The position numbers and the translations under genes were made by a program. A DNA stretch of 64,000 nt from an uncultured Clostridia bacterium (GTDB taxonomy: Bacteria; Bacillota; Clostridia; Christensenellales; Borkfalkiaceae), in NCBI GenBank assembly GCA_934248055.1, contig CAKQKI010000003.1:141885-205884 (forward strand), given 5' to 3'. The notes beneath the pieces are model-generated. The model was given only the letters and a program-made list of their open reading frames with translations. It had not been told where the DNA came from and searched no databases. Shown here piece by piece: positions 7,535 through 14,907 of this stretch. How positions within the stretch are numbered: position 1 is the stretch's first letter; the number at the start of each line of letters is the position of its first letter.

Positions 7535-8577
7535 TGAAGTACGAAGAAATTTATGAAAAAGTAAAAAACGGAATACTGTCGGGAGCGTATAAAAGCGGAG
7601 ATAAACTCCCGTCGAAACGCGCGCTTGCCGAAAGCAACGGAGTAAGCGTTATAACGGCAGAACACGTTTACGGCTTGCTCGAAAGCGAAGGATATATCGA
7701 AGCGCGCGAAAGAAGCGGTTATTTCGTAATCGGTCCGAGCGCGGTTTTCGATTCGGGAAAGCCCTACAAAATAGAACCGTCTTTGCCGAAAAACGATTTC
7801 GGCGAATATTTTCCGTACACGCTGTACGCGAAAGCCGTGCGCGCTGTTTTAAGCGAAAGCGGTGAAAACGTTTTAAGAAAATCGCAGGATTCGGGGCTTA
7901 CCGAACTAAAAATCGCAATAAAAAACTACCTTTTGACAAGTCGCAACGTAAAGATAAACGAAAATAACGTAATAATCGGAGCGGGCGCGGAGTATTTATA
8001 CGGTCTTATTCCCGAAATTCTCGGTAAAAGCGCGATATACGGGATTGAAAACCCGTCGTATAAAACGATAAAAAAGGTTTACGCTTCGCGCGGGGTTATA
8101 ACAGACGACTTAACTCTCGGAAAAGACGGCATAAAAACCGAAGAACTTAACCGCACGAAAGCAAGCGTTCTTCACGTAACGCCCTATCGGAGTTATCCTA
8201 CGGGCGTCAGCGCAACGGCAGGCAAAAAGCGCGAATATCTCGATTTTATCAAAAGCCGCAACGGATATATCGTAGAAGACGATTACGATTCGGAATTTTC
8301 ACTGAACGCACGGCTTACCGAAACTCTTTTTTCTCTCGGAAGCGACAGGGTTATATATATAAACACCTTTTCGAAAACCGTTTGCCCCGCAATCCGCGCG
8401 GGATATATGATACTGCCCGACAAACTTCTGAAAATTTACAAAGAAAAGGCAGACGGCTATTCCTGCTCCGTTCCCACGCTCGAGCAACTCGTTCTTTGTA
8501 AAATTTTAAGCGACGGCTCTTTTGCGCGCCACATAAGCAAAGTAAGAAGAAACCGAAAAAATAACTTGCCGCGATGA
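7534..8577 (+). CDS. MocR-type GntR/aminotransferase regulator, C-terminally short
   Basis: The N-terminal 70 residues form a GntR winged helix (KSGDKLPSKRALAESNGVS, then LLESEGYIEARERSGYFV). From about residue 90 the fold-type I aminotransferase-like domain follows, with YLDF and VEDDYDSEFS before the PLP-lysine block NTFSKTVCPAIRAGYM (Lys in SKT). Such proteins use PLP as a sensor. At 347 residues it is about 100 shorter than usual MocR proteins (450-480); it stops soon after HISKVRRNRK, losing the small domain of the aminotransferase fold. It may be a degraded or altered-function regulator. No ribosome-binding site precedes the ATG and the -10 is 14 nt away, suggesting a nearly leaderless transcript. 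Confidence 0.8.
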   Translation: MKYEEIYEKVKNGILSGAYKSGDKLPSKRALAESNGVSVITAEHVYGLLESEGYIEARERSGYFVIGPSAVFDSGKPYKIEPSLPKNDFGEYFPYTLYAKAVRAVLSESGENVLRKSQDSGLTELKIAIKNYLLTSRNVKINENNVIIGAGAEYLYGLIPEILGKSAIYGIENPSYKTIKKVYASRGVITDDLTLGKDGIKTEELNRTKASVLHVTPYRSYPTGVSATAGKKREYLDFIKSRNGYIVEDDYDSEFSLNARLTETLFSLGSDRVIYINTFSKTVCPAIRAGYMILPDKLLKIYKEKADGYSCSVPTLEQLVLCKILSDGSFARHISKVRRNRKNNLPR

Positions 8578-8580
8578 AAC

Positions 8581-8610
8581 AACGCCGAATTAAACGGCGT
8601 TTCGCTGCGC
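8581..8610. terminator. Hairpin downstream of the MocR-type gene
   Basis: AACGCCG (8581-8587) pairs with CGGCGTT (8595-8601). The following T-tract is weak, so it is a possible terminator only. It lies between two converging genes. Confidence 0.4.
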
Positions 8611-8650
8611 GCAGGTTATTTTTGATTTATTTTCGATAAACCGCGGCGAA

Positions 8651-10153
8651 TTACTCGGTTACCGTAATGCGGCTTACTTTTCGTATCCGCTTAAAGTCTT
8701 GCTTTGAAAAGTAAGATTTAATTCTCTCTGCCGCTCCGTAACCCTGCTCTGCGGCTATGGGAAGACCGCCCGGCGCTTTAAGCCACTGCGAAGCGACGCA
8801 CGCGTTTGAAATCCCCTTTATTCTTTGCGGTTTTCCCACGGGTACGGCGTGGCTCGGCAATATAAAACTCATATACGCGCCCGACGGCTCTCCCGTATAC
8901 CTGTTGTAAGTTGCGGGCGTCCACACGTCTATTATTCTTATTTTACCTTTAAGAACGGGGAATTCTTTTTCTATTGTTTTAACCACGGCGCCCGCAACGA
9001 GTTCTTTTTTGCGATTATACGCCGCCCTGTCTTTTTTTCTCAGCGCAATCCACCTTTCTGCATAATTTCCGCACACGAACGACATCGTCTGAACGAGCGT
9101 CGCGTTTTCTTTATTGTTTGATTTTATATACGGAAAAGTTCTTAAAGCAAAGGTTTTTCCGAGTAATTTTTCGTATAAACCGAACGTTTTTATAACCGTT
9201 TCGTCTTCAAACGGAAGCACGTTGGAAGAAATTTCAAGCGCGGTATGAAAACTCGAAAACACGGGCGTTCTGAAATCGGAAAGCCCGTCTTTCACGAATT
9301 TAGGATACGGCATTTTAAGAATTTCGCCGTAAGTGGTTCTTATATCCGAAGCGAAAACGAAATAATCGCCCCGCAATTCTTCGCCGTTATCGAGAAAAAC
9401 GCCTTTTATTTTACTGCCCGACACGTCTACGCCCGTAACCGCGCTGTTTAAAATGAGTTTTCCGCCGAGAGTAAGGTATTTCTGAACCATTCTCTTGCTC
9501 ATTTCAAGCGAACCGCCTTCTACCACTCCGCCGTTTTCCGCGGTAAAATGAGCATACGCGCATATCAGCCCTATCGCAGCGAACGGACCGCCTATATATC
9601 CGCCTATCGCCGATCTCAGCGTTTCGTTTTTAAATTTTTCAGACAACTCTTCTATGGTTAACGAAAGGTATCTCAAAAGACCCGCTCCGCCCGATAATTT
9701 TCCGAAAAACCCCGCCTTTTCGTCGTGATTTTTACCGCATAAATCGCATATTTTCCACATGTTCTCTACGGCGGATATAAATCTTTTTATCTCTCTTTTA
9801 TCTTCTGGCGCGAGAGTTAGCATATCGCGTTTTGTTTTATATAAGTCTTTGCCGAGCGAAACGGTTTTATCGCCGTGCTTGTAAGTATAAAACGCGTCTG
9901 CGGTATAAATTGCGGTATTTTCTGTTATAGCCCCCGTTTCGCGCCAGAGTTTATAGGTTTGCGTGGACGGGTTGGTGCCTGTCAGCCAGTGAACGCAGTT
10001 ATCTATTTCGTAACCTTCTCTTTTCCAGCCCGTAAGATTGCCGCCCGCCGTGCGATGCCGTTCTACAATTACCGTTTCAAATCCGTTTTTAAGCGCGTAA
10101 ATACCTGCCGTAAGTCCCGATACTCCGCCGCCCGCAATTACTATTTCAGCCAT
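8651..10153 (-). CDS. CrtI/phytoene-desaturase-like FAD-dependent oxidoreductase
   Basis: A 500-residue flavoprotein. The N-terminus AEIVIAGGGVSGLTAG is the FAD-binding Rossmann motif, followed by VIVERHRTAGGNLTGW and NCVHWLTGTNP as in CrtI-type desaturases and related NAD(P)/FAD oxidoreductases. The C-terminus ends with the second FAD block ASQWLKAPGGLPIAAEQGYGAAE. In gut Firmicutes such proteins are common without any carotenoid pathway, and none is visible here; the substrate is unknown. A short ribosome-binding site (GAGGTG) precedes the ATG. Monocistronic. Confidence 0.83.
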   Translation of the reverse strand: MAEIVIAGGGVSGLTAGIYALKNGFETVIVERHRTAGGNLTGWKREGYEIDNCVHWLTGTNPSTQTYKLWRETGAITENTAIYTADAFYTYKHGDKTVSLGKDLYKTKRDMLTLAPEDKREIKRFISAVENMWKICDLCGKNHDEKAGFFGKLSGGAGLLRYLSLTIEELSEKFKNETLRSAIGGYIGGPFAAIGLICAYAHFTAENGGVVEGGSLEMSKRMVQKYLTLGGKLILNSAVTGVDVSGSKIKGVFLDNGEELRGDYFVFASDIRTTYGEILKMPYPKFVKDGLSDFRTPVFSSFHTALEISSNVLPFEDETVIKTFGLYEKLLGKTFALRTFPYIKSNNKENATLVQTMSFVCGNYAERWIALRKKDRAAYNRKKELVAGAVVKTIEKEFPVLKGKIRIIDVWTPATYNRYTGEPSGAYMSFILPSHAVPVGKPQRIKGISNACVASQWLKAPGGLPIAAEQGYGAAERIKSYFSKQDFKRIRKVSRITVTE

Positions 10154-10200
10154 ATTTCACCTCTTGAAAAATTATTTACTTTTTTATGAAAATTTAAACG

Positions 10201-10232
10201 CCGTTTTCATAAACGGGTGTATAATATAGGTA
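10201..10232 (+). promoter_or_regulatory. Promoter and palindrome of the HNH gene; leaderless start
   Basis: A palindrome CCGTTT/AAACGG (10201-10216) adjoins a perfect TATAAT at 10220-10225. The ATG at 10232 lies 7 nt after this -10, where transcription should begin, and no ribosome-binding site is present. This points to a leaderless mRNA with a possible operator at the palindrome. Confidence 0.55.
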
Positions 10233-10672
10233 TGAAACTTAATTTCGAAATGCTGCCGTCTGCGGCGTGGAATTGCAATTTAAGAACGGTTTTATCCAAA
10301 AAAGGTTGGGATTTTATCAGAAAAGACGCTTATTCGCGCGCGGGCGGACGCTGTTCCGTTTGCAACGCCGAAACGAATCGCCTTGAAGCGCACGAAGTGT
10401 GGGAGTTCGATAAAGCCGAAAAAAAACAAATTTTAAAAGACGTTATCGCCGTTTGTCACGCGTGCCATTCGGTTATTCATATCGGAAGAACTCAACTTGC
10501 GGGATTTGAAGACAAGGCGATAAAACACTTTGAAAAGGTAAACAAAACCGATTTTCAAGGCTATATACGCGCGCTTAAAGAAGCAAACGAAAAGTGCGCG
10601 GAGTTGTCGCGCGTGGACGAATGGTCGCTCGATTTAACCTGGCTGAAAAGATATATCCCCGACGACGAATAA
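10232..10672 (+). CDS. HNH-type zinc-finger nuclease-like protein
   Basis: A 146-residue protein. A zinc-binding CSVC (41-44) and CHACH (75-79) frame an HNH-like core with LEAHEVWEF (His54) and IH at residue 83. The order C-x2-C, AHEVWE, CxxCHxxIH matches the HNH fold in which His54 would be the general base. Standalone proteins of this type occur in bacteria and phages with no established role; nicking or double-strand cutting is only inferred from the family. A GTG 15 nt upstream in frame is possible, but it overlaps the TATAAT, so the ATG was chosen. No restriction or phage neighbours are visible. Confidence 0.72.
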   Translation: MKLNFEMLPSAAWNCNLRTVLSKKGWDFIRKDAYSRAGGRCSVCNAETNRLEAHEVWEFDKAEKKQILKDVIAVCHACHSVIHIGRTQLAGFEDKAIKHFEKVNKTDFQGYIRALKEANEKCAELSRVDEWSLDLTWLKRYIPDDE

Positions 10673-10756
10673 TTTTCGTGACGCCGTGTTTCGGCAATAT
10701 TTACCGCGCTCGGCGGTTAGTTTGAACGCAGTAACTTGTTGCTATGCAGGACGAAC

Positions 10757-10800
10757 AAAAAGTACCCTGCGGCTGTAAAATCAAGCCGCAGGGTACTTTT
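10757..10800 (+). terminator. Strong intrinsic terminator after the HNH gene
   Basis: AAAAGTACCCTGCGGCT pairs with AGCCGCAGGGTACTTTT around a 9-nt loop, with a U-rich 3' end. The A-rich 5' side makes it usable in both directions. Confidence 0.88.
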
Positions 10801-10844
10801 TATAAGAAGCGAAACGCCGTTATCCGAAATATTAAAAAATTCCG

Positions 10845-10881
10845 ATGCCAGACAAGAATAATTGAAGCCCTGGTCTGGCAT
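10845..10881. repeat. End-only copy of inverted-repeat element family B
   Basis: A 37-nt segment opens with ATGCCAGACAAGAATAAT and closes with GTCTGGCAT. It equals the reverse complement of the right end of the family B element at 62468-62746 over about 32 nt with one difference, followed by the opposite end. It looks like an internal deletion product. It lies just past the stop codon of the ABC permease. Confidence 0.7.
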
Positions 10882-10893
10882 ACAACGCAAGCG

Positions 10894-11793
10894 TTACTTT
10901 TTTTTGTATTTGGAAGCGGTTATAATAACGTAAATGCCCGCAAGAAGAAGAGTTGAAGCGATTAAAACTATATACGACGCTCCGAGACTTACCTGATGGT
11001 CCCAAAAATTTACCGAGCAATCGAGTCCGTTTTTAATATTTTCAATCACTTCTGACGGAAAACCCGCTTCCGCCATTTTTCTCGTCGCGCCGGAAATCGC
11101 GTGGGTTTTTATAACGGCAGTGCCGTAATTTCCGGGCAAAAATCCCAGAATCCTTTGCAATCCTTTACCGAAACTCGCAACGGGCATATACGCGCCGCAA
11201 ATAAAGCCGTATCCCGCGGAAACAATCGTTCCTATTCCCTGAACCTGTCCGCTCGTTTTAAGGAACGAATTTATCACCGAAGCGAACGAAACGCCGAAAG
11301 CGGTAAGCAAAACGACGTCGAGAACAATCAGCAAAACGTCTGAAAAAGTATAGCACCAACCTTTAAAACTTATATAAACAAGGCATGCCGCCGTCGCGCC
11401 GAGAGTAACGATAAGCGTTGATATAAGCGACGATATAAAATACGAAACGGCAACCACCGAACGTTTTGTCGGCGTTACGAGCAAATCTTTTTCCACGCCG
11501 CTTACTTTATCGTTTACCATTAACGTGTTCGAGCAGAACGCCACCGTAACGCATGAAACCGAAAGAAGCGAAGCCATCAACTGCCCCGAAACCGTTGCGT
11601 TTACTATCTTATCGCTTATCGTAACCCCCGCGCTTCTAAGCGAAGCATAAAAACTGTCTTTATAAACGTCGGCTAAAAAAGTAACGTATAAAACGAGCAG
11701 GATAATCGGAGTTATCAGCGACGTAAAAAACGTGCCTTTATCTTTGAAAAAAACTTTAACGTTTCTTTTCGTTAAACAAAATAAACCTTTCAT
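10894..11793 (-). CDS. ABC-2 type transporter permease
   Basis: A 299-residue membrane protein with about six membrane segments and an N-terminal amphipathic helix (RNVKVFFKDKGTFF) typical of ABC-2 permeases. A large loop follows the first membrane segment. The fifth segment region contains ICGAYMPVASFGKGLQRILGFLPGNYG, the ABC-2 signature block. It pairs with the ATPase whose gene ends 3 nt before its start. With the TetR gene upstream, the unit looks like a drug or lipid export system under local repression. Confidence 0.88.
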   Translation of the reverse strand: MKGLFCLTKRNVKVFFKDKGTFFTSLITPIILLVLYVTFLADVYKDSFYASLRSAGVTISDKIVNATVSGQLMASLLSVSCVTVAFCSNTLMVNDKVSGVEKDLLVTPTKRSVVAVSYFISSLISTLIVTLGATAACLVYISFKGWCYTFSDVLLIVLDVVLLTAFGVSFASVINSFLKTSGQVQGIGTIVSAGYGFICGAYMPVASFGKGLQRILGFLPGNYGTAVIKTHAISGATRKMAEAGFPSEVIENIKNGLDCSVNFWDHQVSLGASYIVLIASTLLLAGIYVIITASKYKKK

Positions 11794-11796
11794 ATA

Positions 11797-12705
11797 TCAG
11801 TCGTTATCTCCCGCTCTTCTCCCCGTAACCGCAAGGAATACGTCGTCCATTTTACCCTTTTCCACTTCAAAATCTTTAAAAATATCGGGGTAAGCGGTTA
11901 TTAAATCGCGAGCCTCTTCGGTATTTTTTACGGCTATACGGTAGCCGCCCGCCACCGCTTCGTAGGTTTTTGAAAGTTTTGTAACGTCTTTTTCATCAAC
12001 TCCGTAAACGGTAATAAAATCGCCCGTATACTTATTTTTCAATTCTACGGGGGTGCCTTCCGCAACGATTTCGCCTGCGTTCAGTATAACAACGTGGTCG
12101 GCTTCCGCCGCTTCTTCCATATAGTGCGTCGTTAAAAACACGGTCATACCGTCGTTTTTCCTTAAATCTTTAACAACCTTCCAAAGCGTTTTGCGCGTTT
12201 GCGGGTCAAGACCTGTTGTCGGCTCGTCGAGAATAAGTATCGCGGGACTATGAATAAGCGCGCGCGCAACGTCTATTCTCCTTCTCTGCCCGCCCGAAAG
12301 TTTTCCGAGCGTTCTCGGCAAAAGGTCTTTAAAGTCGAGAAGTTCCGAAAGTTCTTCGATTCTCGCCTTCGCTTTTGCGCCGCTTATTCCGTAAAGCCCT
12401 GCGCGCGTAAGGAGATTATCGTAAACGGAAAGACAGCCGTCAAGCGCTGAACTTTGAAAAACAACCCCCGTTTCGCCGCATATTTCAGCCATATCGGACT
12501 CGATGTTTTTTCCGTCTATCGTAACCGTTCCGCCGTCTTTTTCAAGCGTTCCCGAAATTATTGAAATGGTGGTTGACTTTCCCGCTCCGTTCACGCCTAA
12601 AAAAGCGAAAAGTTCGCCGCGTTCAACCGAAAACGACAGGTTTTTAACGGCTTGCAAATTGCCGAAACTTTTGTTAAGATTTTCTATTTTTATAATTTCA
12701 CTCAT
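11797..12705 (-). CDS. ABC exporter ATP-binding protein
   Basis: A 302-residue ATPase: Walker A GVNGAGKST at 37-45, signature LSGGQRRR, Walker B ILILDEPTTGLD, H-loop TTHYMEEA. The C-terminal 75 residues resemble the DUF4162-type tail of drug-export ATPases (CcmA/DrrA group). It energises the adjacent ABC-2 permease. It starts 47 nt after the TetR gene; the gap contains a small hairpin (12716-12737) but no convincing T-tract, so co-transcription is likely. Confidence 0.9.
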   Translation of the reverse strand: MSEIIKIENLNKSFGNLQAVKNLSFSVERGELFAFLGVNGAGKSTTISIISGTLEKDGGTVTIDGKNIESDMAEICGETGVVFQSSALDGCLSVYDNLLTRAGLYGISGAKAKARIEELSELLDFKDLLPRTLGKLSGGQRRRIDVARALIHSPAILILDEPTTGLDPQTRKTLWKVVKDLRKNDGMTVFLTTHYMEEAAEADHVVILNAGEIVAEGTPVELKNKYTGDFITVYGVDEKDVTKLSKTYEAVAGGYRIAVKNTEEARDLITAYPDIFKDFEVEKGKMDDVFLAVTGRRAGDND

Positions 12706-12752
12706 ATTTAAAAGAGCGATTACCCACGGGCAATCGCAATAACCGAAAGCAA

Positions 12753-13325
12753 TTATTCGTTGATGCCGAGTACGGTGTTAACCGTTTTTCTCACTTCTTT
12801 TTCGGATTCGTCTACAAACTCTTTTTCGGCGTGAATAATAATACTGCCCACGCCGTGAGATAAAAATACCGCCGTAAGATGAGTATTCATTATCGGTTTT
12901 GCGCCGTTTTCAACGAGAATTTTTATAATTTCTTCGATATACGGATCGATAATCGTAAGAGCCTGCTCGCGAATGGAATAGCGCACGCTCGCATGAACTT
13001 TTCTTGCGTATTTTTCGCGAAATTCTGAGACCTTTTCTCTCATAAACCCGAAAAAGCGGAAAAGCGAATGATACGGATTTTTTCTTGCTTCTTCAACGAG
13101 AATTTCCGCTTCTTTCTTATACGGATCGAAAAACCTTACTATAACGTCGTTGTAAAGCGCGTCTTTACTGTCGTAATAATAGTAAAAAAGACCTACTTCG
13201 CAACCTACTTCTCTCGCAAGTCCCCTGATACTCGTACCGTCAAATCCGTTTTCGAAAAACAGTTTTGTACCCGCTTCGATCATTTTCAATTTAGTTTTCT
13301 TTTCGGTGTCGGGCTTTCTTCCCAT
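12753..13325 (-). CDS. TetR-family transcriptional regulator
   Basis: A 190-residue repressor. The N-terminal helix-turn-helix reads FFENGFDGTSIRGLAREVG followed by LFYYYYDSKDALY, the standard TetR recognition helix and following block. The C-terminal ligand domain is unassigned. A GGGAGGT ribosome-binding site is 7-8 nt before the ATG. As the first gene of the operon with the ABC exporter, it most likely represses its own transcription and releases on binding an exported compound. Confidence 0.9.
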   Translation of the reverse strand: MGRKPDTEKKTKLKMIEAGTKLFFENGFDGTSIRGLAREVGCEVGLFYYYYDSKDALYNDVIVRFFDPYKKEAEILVEEARKNPYHSLFRFFGFMREKVSEFREKYARKVHASVRYSIREQALTIIDPYIEEIIKILVENGAKPIMNTHLTAVFLSHGVGSIIIHAEKEFVDESEKEVRKTVNTVLGINE

Positions 13326-13390
13326 CGTACTTACCTCCCGTTTTATTATTACGCCGTTTAATATTACTTTATATGCAATATCGAAGCGTT

Positions 13391-13861
13391 TTATCTTTTT
13401 TCAGAGTCGGAGTTACTTTTCCCGATACGGAAAATCTTTTTTATGACGGCTTTCGGAAAACGCAGAACTTTCCTGAGCCAGATATATCTCGCGTAAGTGT
13501 TTTTATAAATAAAATAGCAAAAAGATTTATCTAACAGAATATGCTTTTCGCCTTTATAATACCCGCGCATAACGCCGAGAATCTGACAATCTTTAACGCC
13601 GTATTCTAAAAAATAGTGATTATCCCCGCAAAAAACGTAACTGTCGTTTTCAACGCGCATAACGCGGTGCAGAACGTAAGTCCCGTCGGCGCGCTTGTAA
13701 AGCGCTATATCTCCGCGTTTAAGACGTTCGTTCGTCGAATAAATTTCAACCCTGTCACGCCCCGTTTTAAGCATAGGAAGCATGCTCGTGCCTTTAAAAT
13801 CTATTAAAATATACCCTATTTCTTCAAGCGCGGATTCGAGCGAATTATTCTTCGATTGCAT
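13391..13861 (-). CDS. S26/S24-like signal peptidase, ER-type Ser/His dyad, no membrane anchor
   Basis: A 156-residue protein. The nucleophile box FKGTSMLPML supplies the Ser, RGDIALYKR corresponds to the conserved GDI box, and YVLHRVMRV carries His where bacterial type I signal peptidases have Lys. That Ser/His arrangement is typical of ER/archaeal-type S26B peptidases. There is no N-terminal membrane anchor; a basic C-terminal tail (FPKAVIKKIFR) could contact the membrane. It overlaps the PqqD-like gene by 17 nt and closes the kinase-PqqD-peptidase cassette, suggesting a leader-peptide-removing role. The substrate is not visible. Confidence 0.75.
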   Translation of the reverse strand: MQSKNNSLESALEEIGYILIDFKGTSMLPMLKTGRDRVEIYSTNERLKRGDIALYKRADGTYVLHRVMRVENDSYVFCGDNHYFLEYGVKDCQILGVMRGYYKGEKHILLDKSFCYFIYKNTYARYIWLRKVLRFPKAVIKKIFRIGKSNSDSEKR

Positions 13862-14087
13862 TTATTTCTTTGAGTTTTGCCACGAATTCGTCAATATCTT
13901 CGCGCGCGGTTTTTTCGTCCACGTCGTATTCGGAAGTTAATTTTTCAAGCAATTCTTCGCGCGTTATCCCCGCTTTTATGTTTTCGAATAAAAACGCGCC
14001 CGTTTCGTTAAGGGTAAAATAACCCGAAAACTTTTTAGCGGCCTCTCCGATCGCTATAACGACGAATTTGTCCGCCATTTTTTTCAT
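13845..14087 (-). CDS. PqqD-family peptide-chaperone-like protein
   Basis: An 80-residue protein. YFTLNETGAFLFENIKAG, then EELLEKLTSEYDVD and a helix with DIDEFVAKL, is the PqqD/RRE pattern: a winged-helix-like fold that binds leader peptides of ribosomally made modified peptides. The start at 14087 was chosen over the ATG at 14111 because an AAAAGG ribosome-binding site sits 7-8 nt ahead of it. It lies 13 nt after the HPrK-like gene and overlaps the peptidase gene. PqqD proteins normally deliver a precursor to a modifying enzyme; here the only candidate enzyme is the kinase. Confidence 0.78.
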   Translation of the reverse strand: MKKMADKFVVIAIGEAAKKFSGYFTLNETGAFLFENIKAGITREELLEKLTSEYDVDEKTAREDIDEFVAKLKEINAIEE

Positions 14088-14100
14088 TATAAAACCTTTT

Positions 14101-14826
14101 TTAATTTTCATCGCTTTCCTCTTTCAATATATATCTGAAACTCGTTTTTGCCGCTTCTTCGGAAATATTGCACCACAGTTTATAAAAATCGCAGTTGTCG
14201 AGCATATCCGTTAAAATATCCGCGGCGTTTAACGCTGCCGTTTCACCTTCGGGACGATAAGTCTGGCGGAAAAGAACGTCCAGAGCGTCCGCCGGGTCTA
14301 TTTTTTCGACTTTATTAGTCTCTCCCCTGAGCAAAATCGTTATCGCTTTCAGTTCGGCGCGTATATTGTTTCCGCGGCGATGTTTTCCCGACCACGGAGA
14401 ACCGTAAACGTAAATTTTACCGTCTATAACGCGAACGAAAGGCTTATCGTCGTTAATGTAAGTGAGATCGTCGCCCAGCAGTTGCTTTAAAAGTTTTACG
14501 TGAGTAGACTTTCCCGTGCCGCTCGGCGCGGTAAAAAGAAAACCTTTGTTTTCGTATTTCACGCTCGAACAATGGAACAACAAGGCGTTGTACTTTTCAG
14601 CCGCAATTTCGGAAAATTTCCGTAAAACAGCCACGTTTTCGTTAATGTCGTAATTAAACGAAACGTTCGGAATATTTTCGGCGCGCACGTCGCTTTCCGT
14701 AACCGAAGCGACTATCTGAGTCGGCTCGTCACCGTAATATTCGTAATCTTTAAAAAATTTTTCCGTGAACTCGCGGCTGTAACCGAATTCGGCAACAATA
14801 TCCGCTATCTTATATCTTTTTTGCAT
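14101..14826 (-). CDS. HPr-kinase-like / PEP-carboxykinase-fold kinase
   Basis: A 241-residue protein. The P-loop APSGTGKST is at residues 100-108, preceded by FHCSSVKYENKGFLF and followed by YINDDKPFVR and YGSPWSGKHRRGNN, as in HprK-related proteins associated with peptide-modification clusters, including the lasso-peptide kinases. True HPr kinase has a different N-terminal domain and is about 310 residues. The first 75 residues here are unassigned and may bind substrate. It is the first gene of the cassette, behind a consensus promoter with a palindrome at the start site. A serine/threonine phosphorylation role on a peptide is inferred. Confidence 0.75.
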   Translation of the reverse strand: MQKRYKIADIVAEFGYSREFTEKFFKDYEYYGDEPTQIVASVTESDVRAENIPNVSFNYDINENVAVLRKFSEIAAEKYNALLFHCSSVKYENKGFLFTAPSGTGKSTHVKLLKQLLGDDLTYINDDKPFVRVIDGKIYVYGSPWSGKHRRGNNIRAELKAITILLRGETNKVEKIDPADALDVLFRQTYRPEGETAALNAADILTDMLDNCDFYKLWCNISEEAAKTSFRYILKEESDEN

Positions 14827-14833
14827 AAAATTA

Positions 14834-14889
14834 AACTACGGACAAACCCGCCCGTAGTTAAGTATAACATTTATTTAAATTGTTGTCAA
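14834..14889 (-). promoter_or_regulatory. Consensus promoter and palindromic operator of the kinase/PqqD/peptidase cassette
   Basis: Reading the reverse strand, TTGACA (14889-14884), a 17-nt spacer, and TATACT (14866-14861) form a near-perfect promoter. Immediately downstream lies an 8-bp inverted repeat AACTACGG/CCGTAGTT (14834-14859) that covers the expected start site and ends 7 nt before the kinase ATG. No ribosome-binding site is obvious between them, so the palindrome could be an operator or an mRNA hairpin that controls translation. Confidence 0.8.
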
Positions 14890-14907
14890 TATTAAATTTA
14901 AACGATT

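Noticed and set aside
10217..10231. Upstream GTG start for the HNH protein
   Set aside because: It would begin inside the TATAAT promoter element, so the ATG at 10232 is preferred.
14101..14826. Genuine HPr kinase/phosphorylase (hprK)
   Set aside because: It is shorter than HprK, has no HprK N-terminal domain, and sits with PqqD and a peptidase instead of lgt or ptsH.
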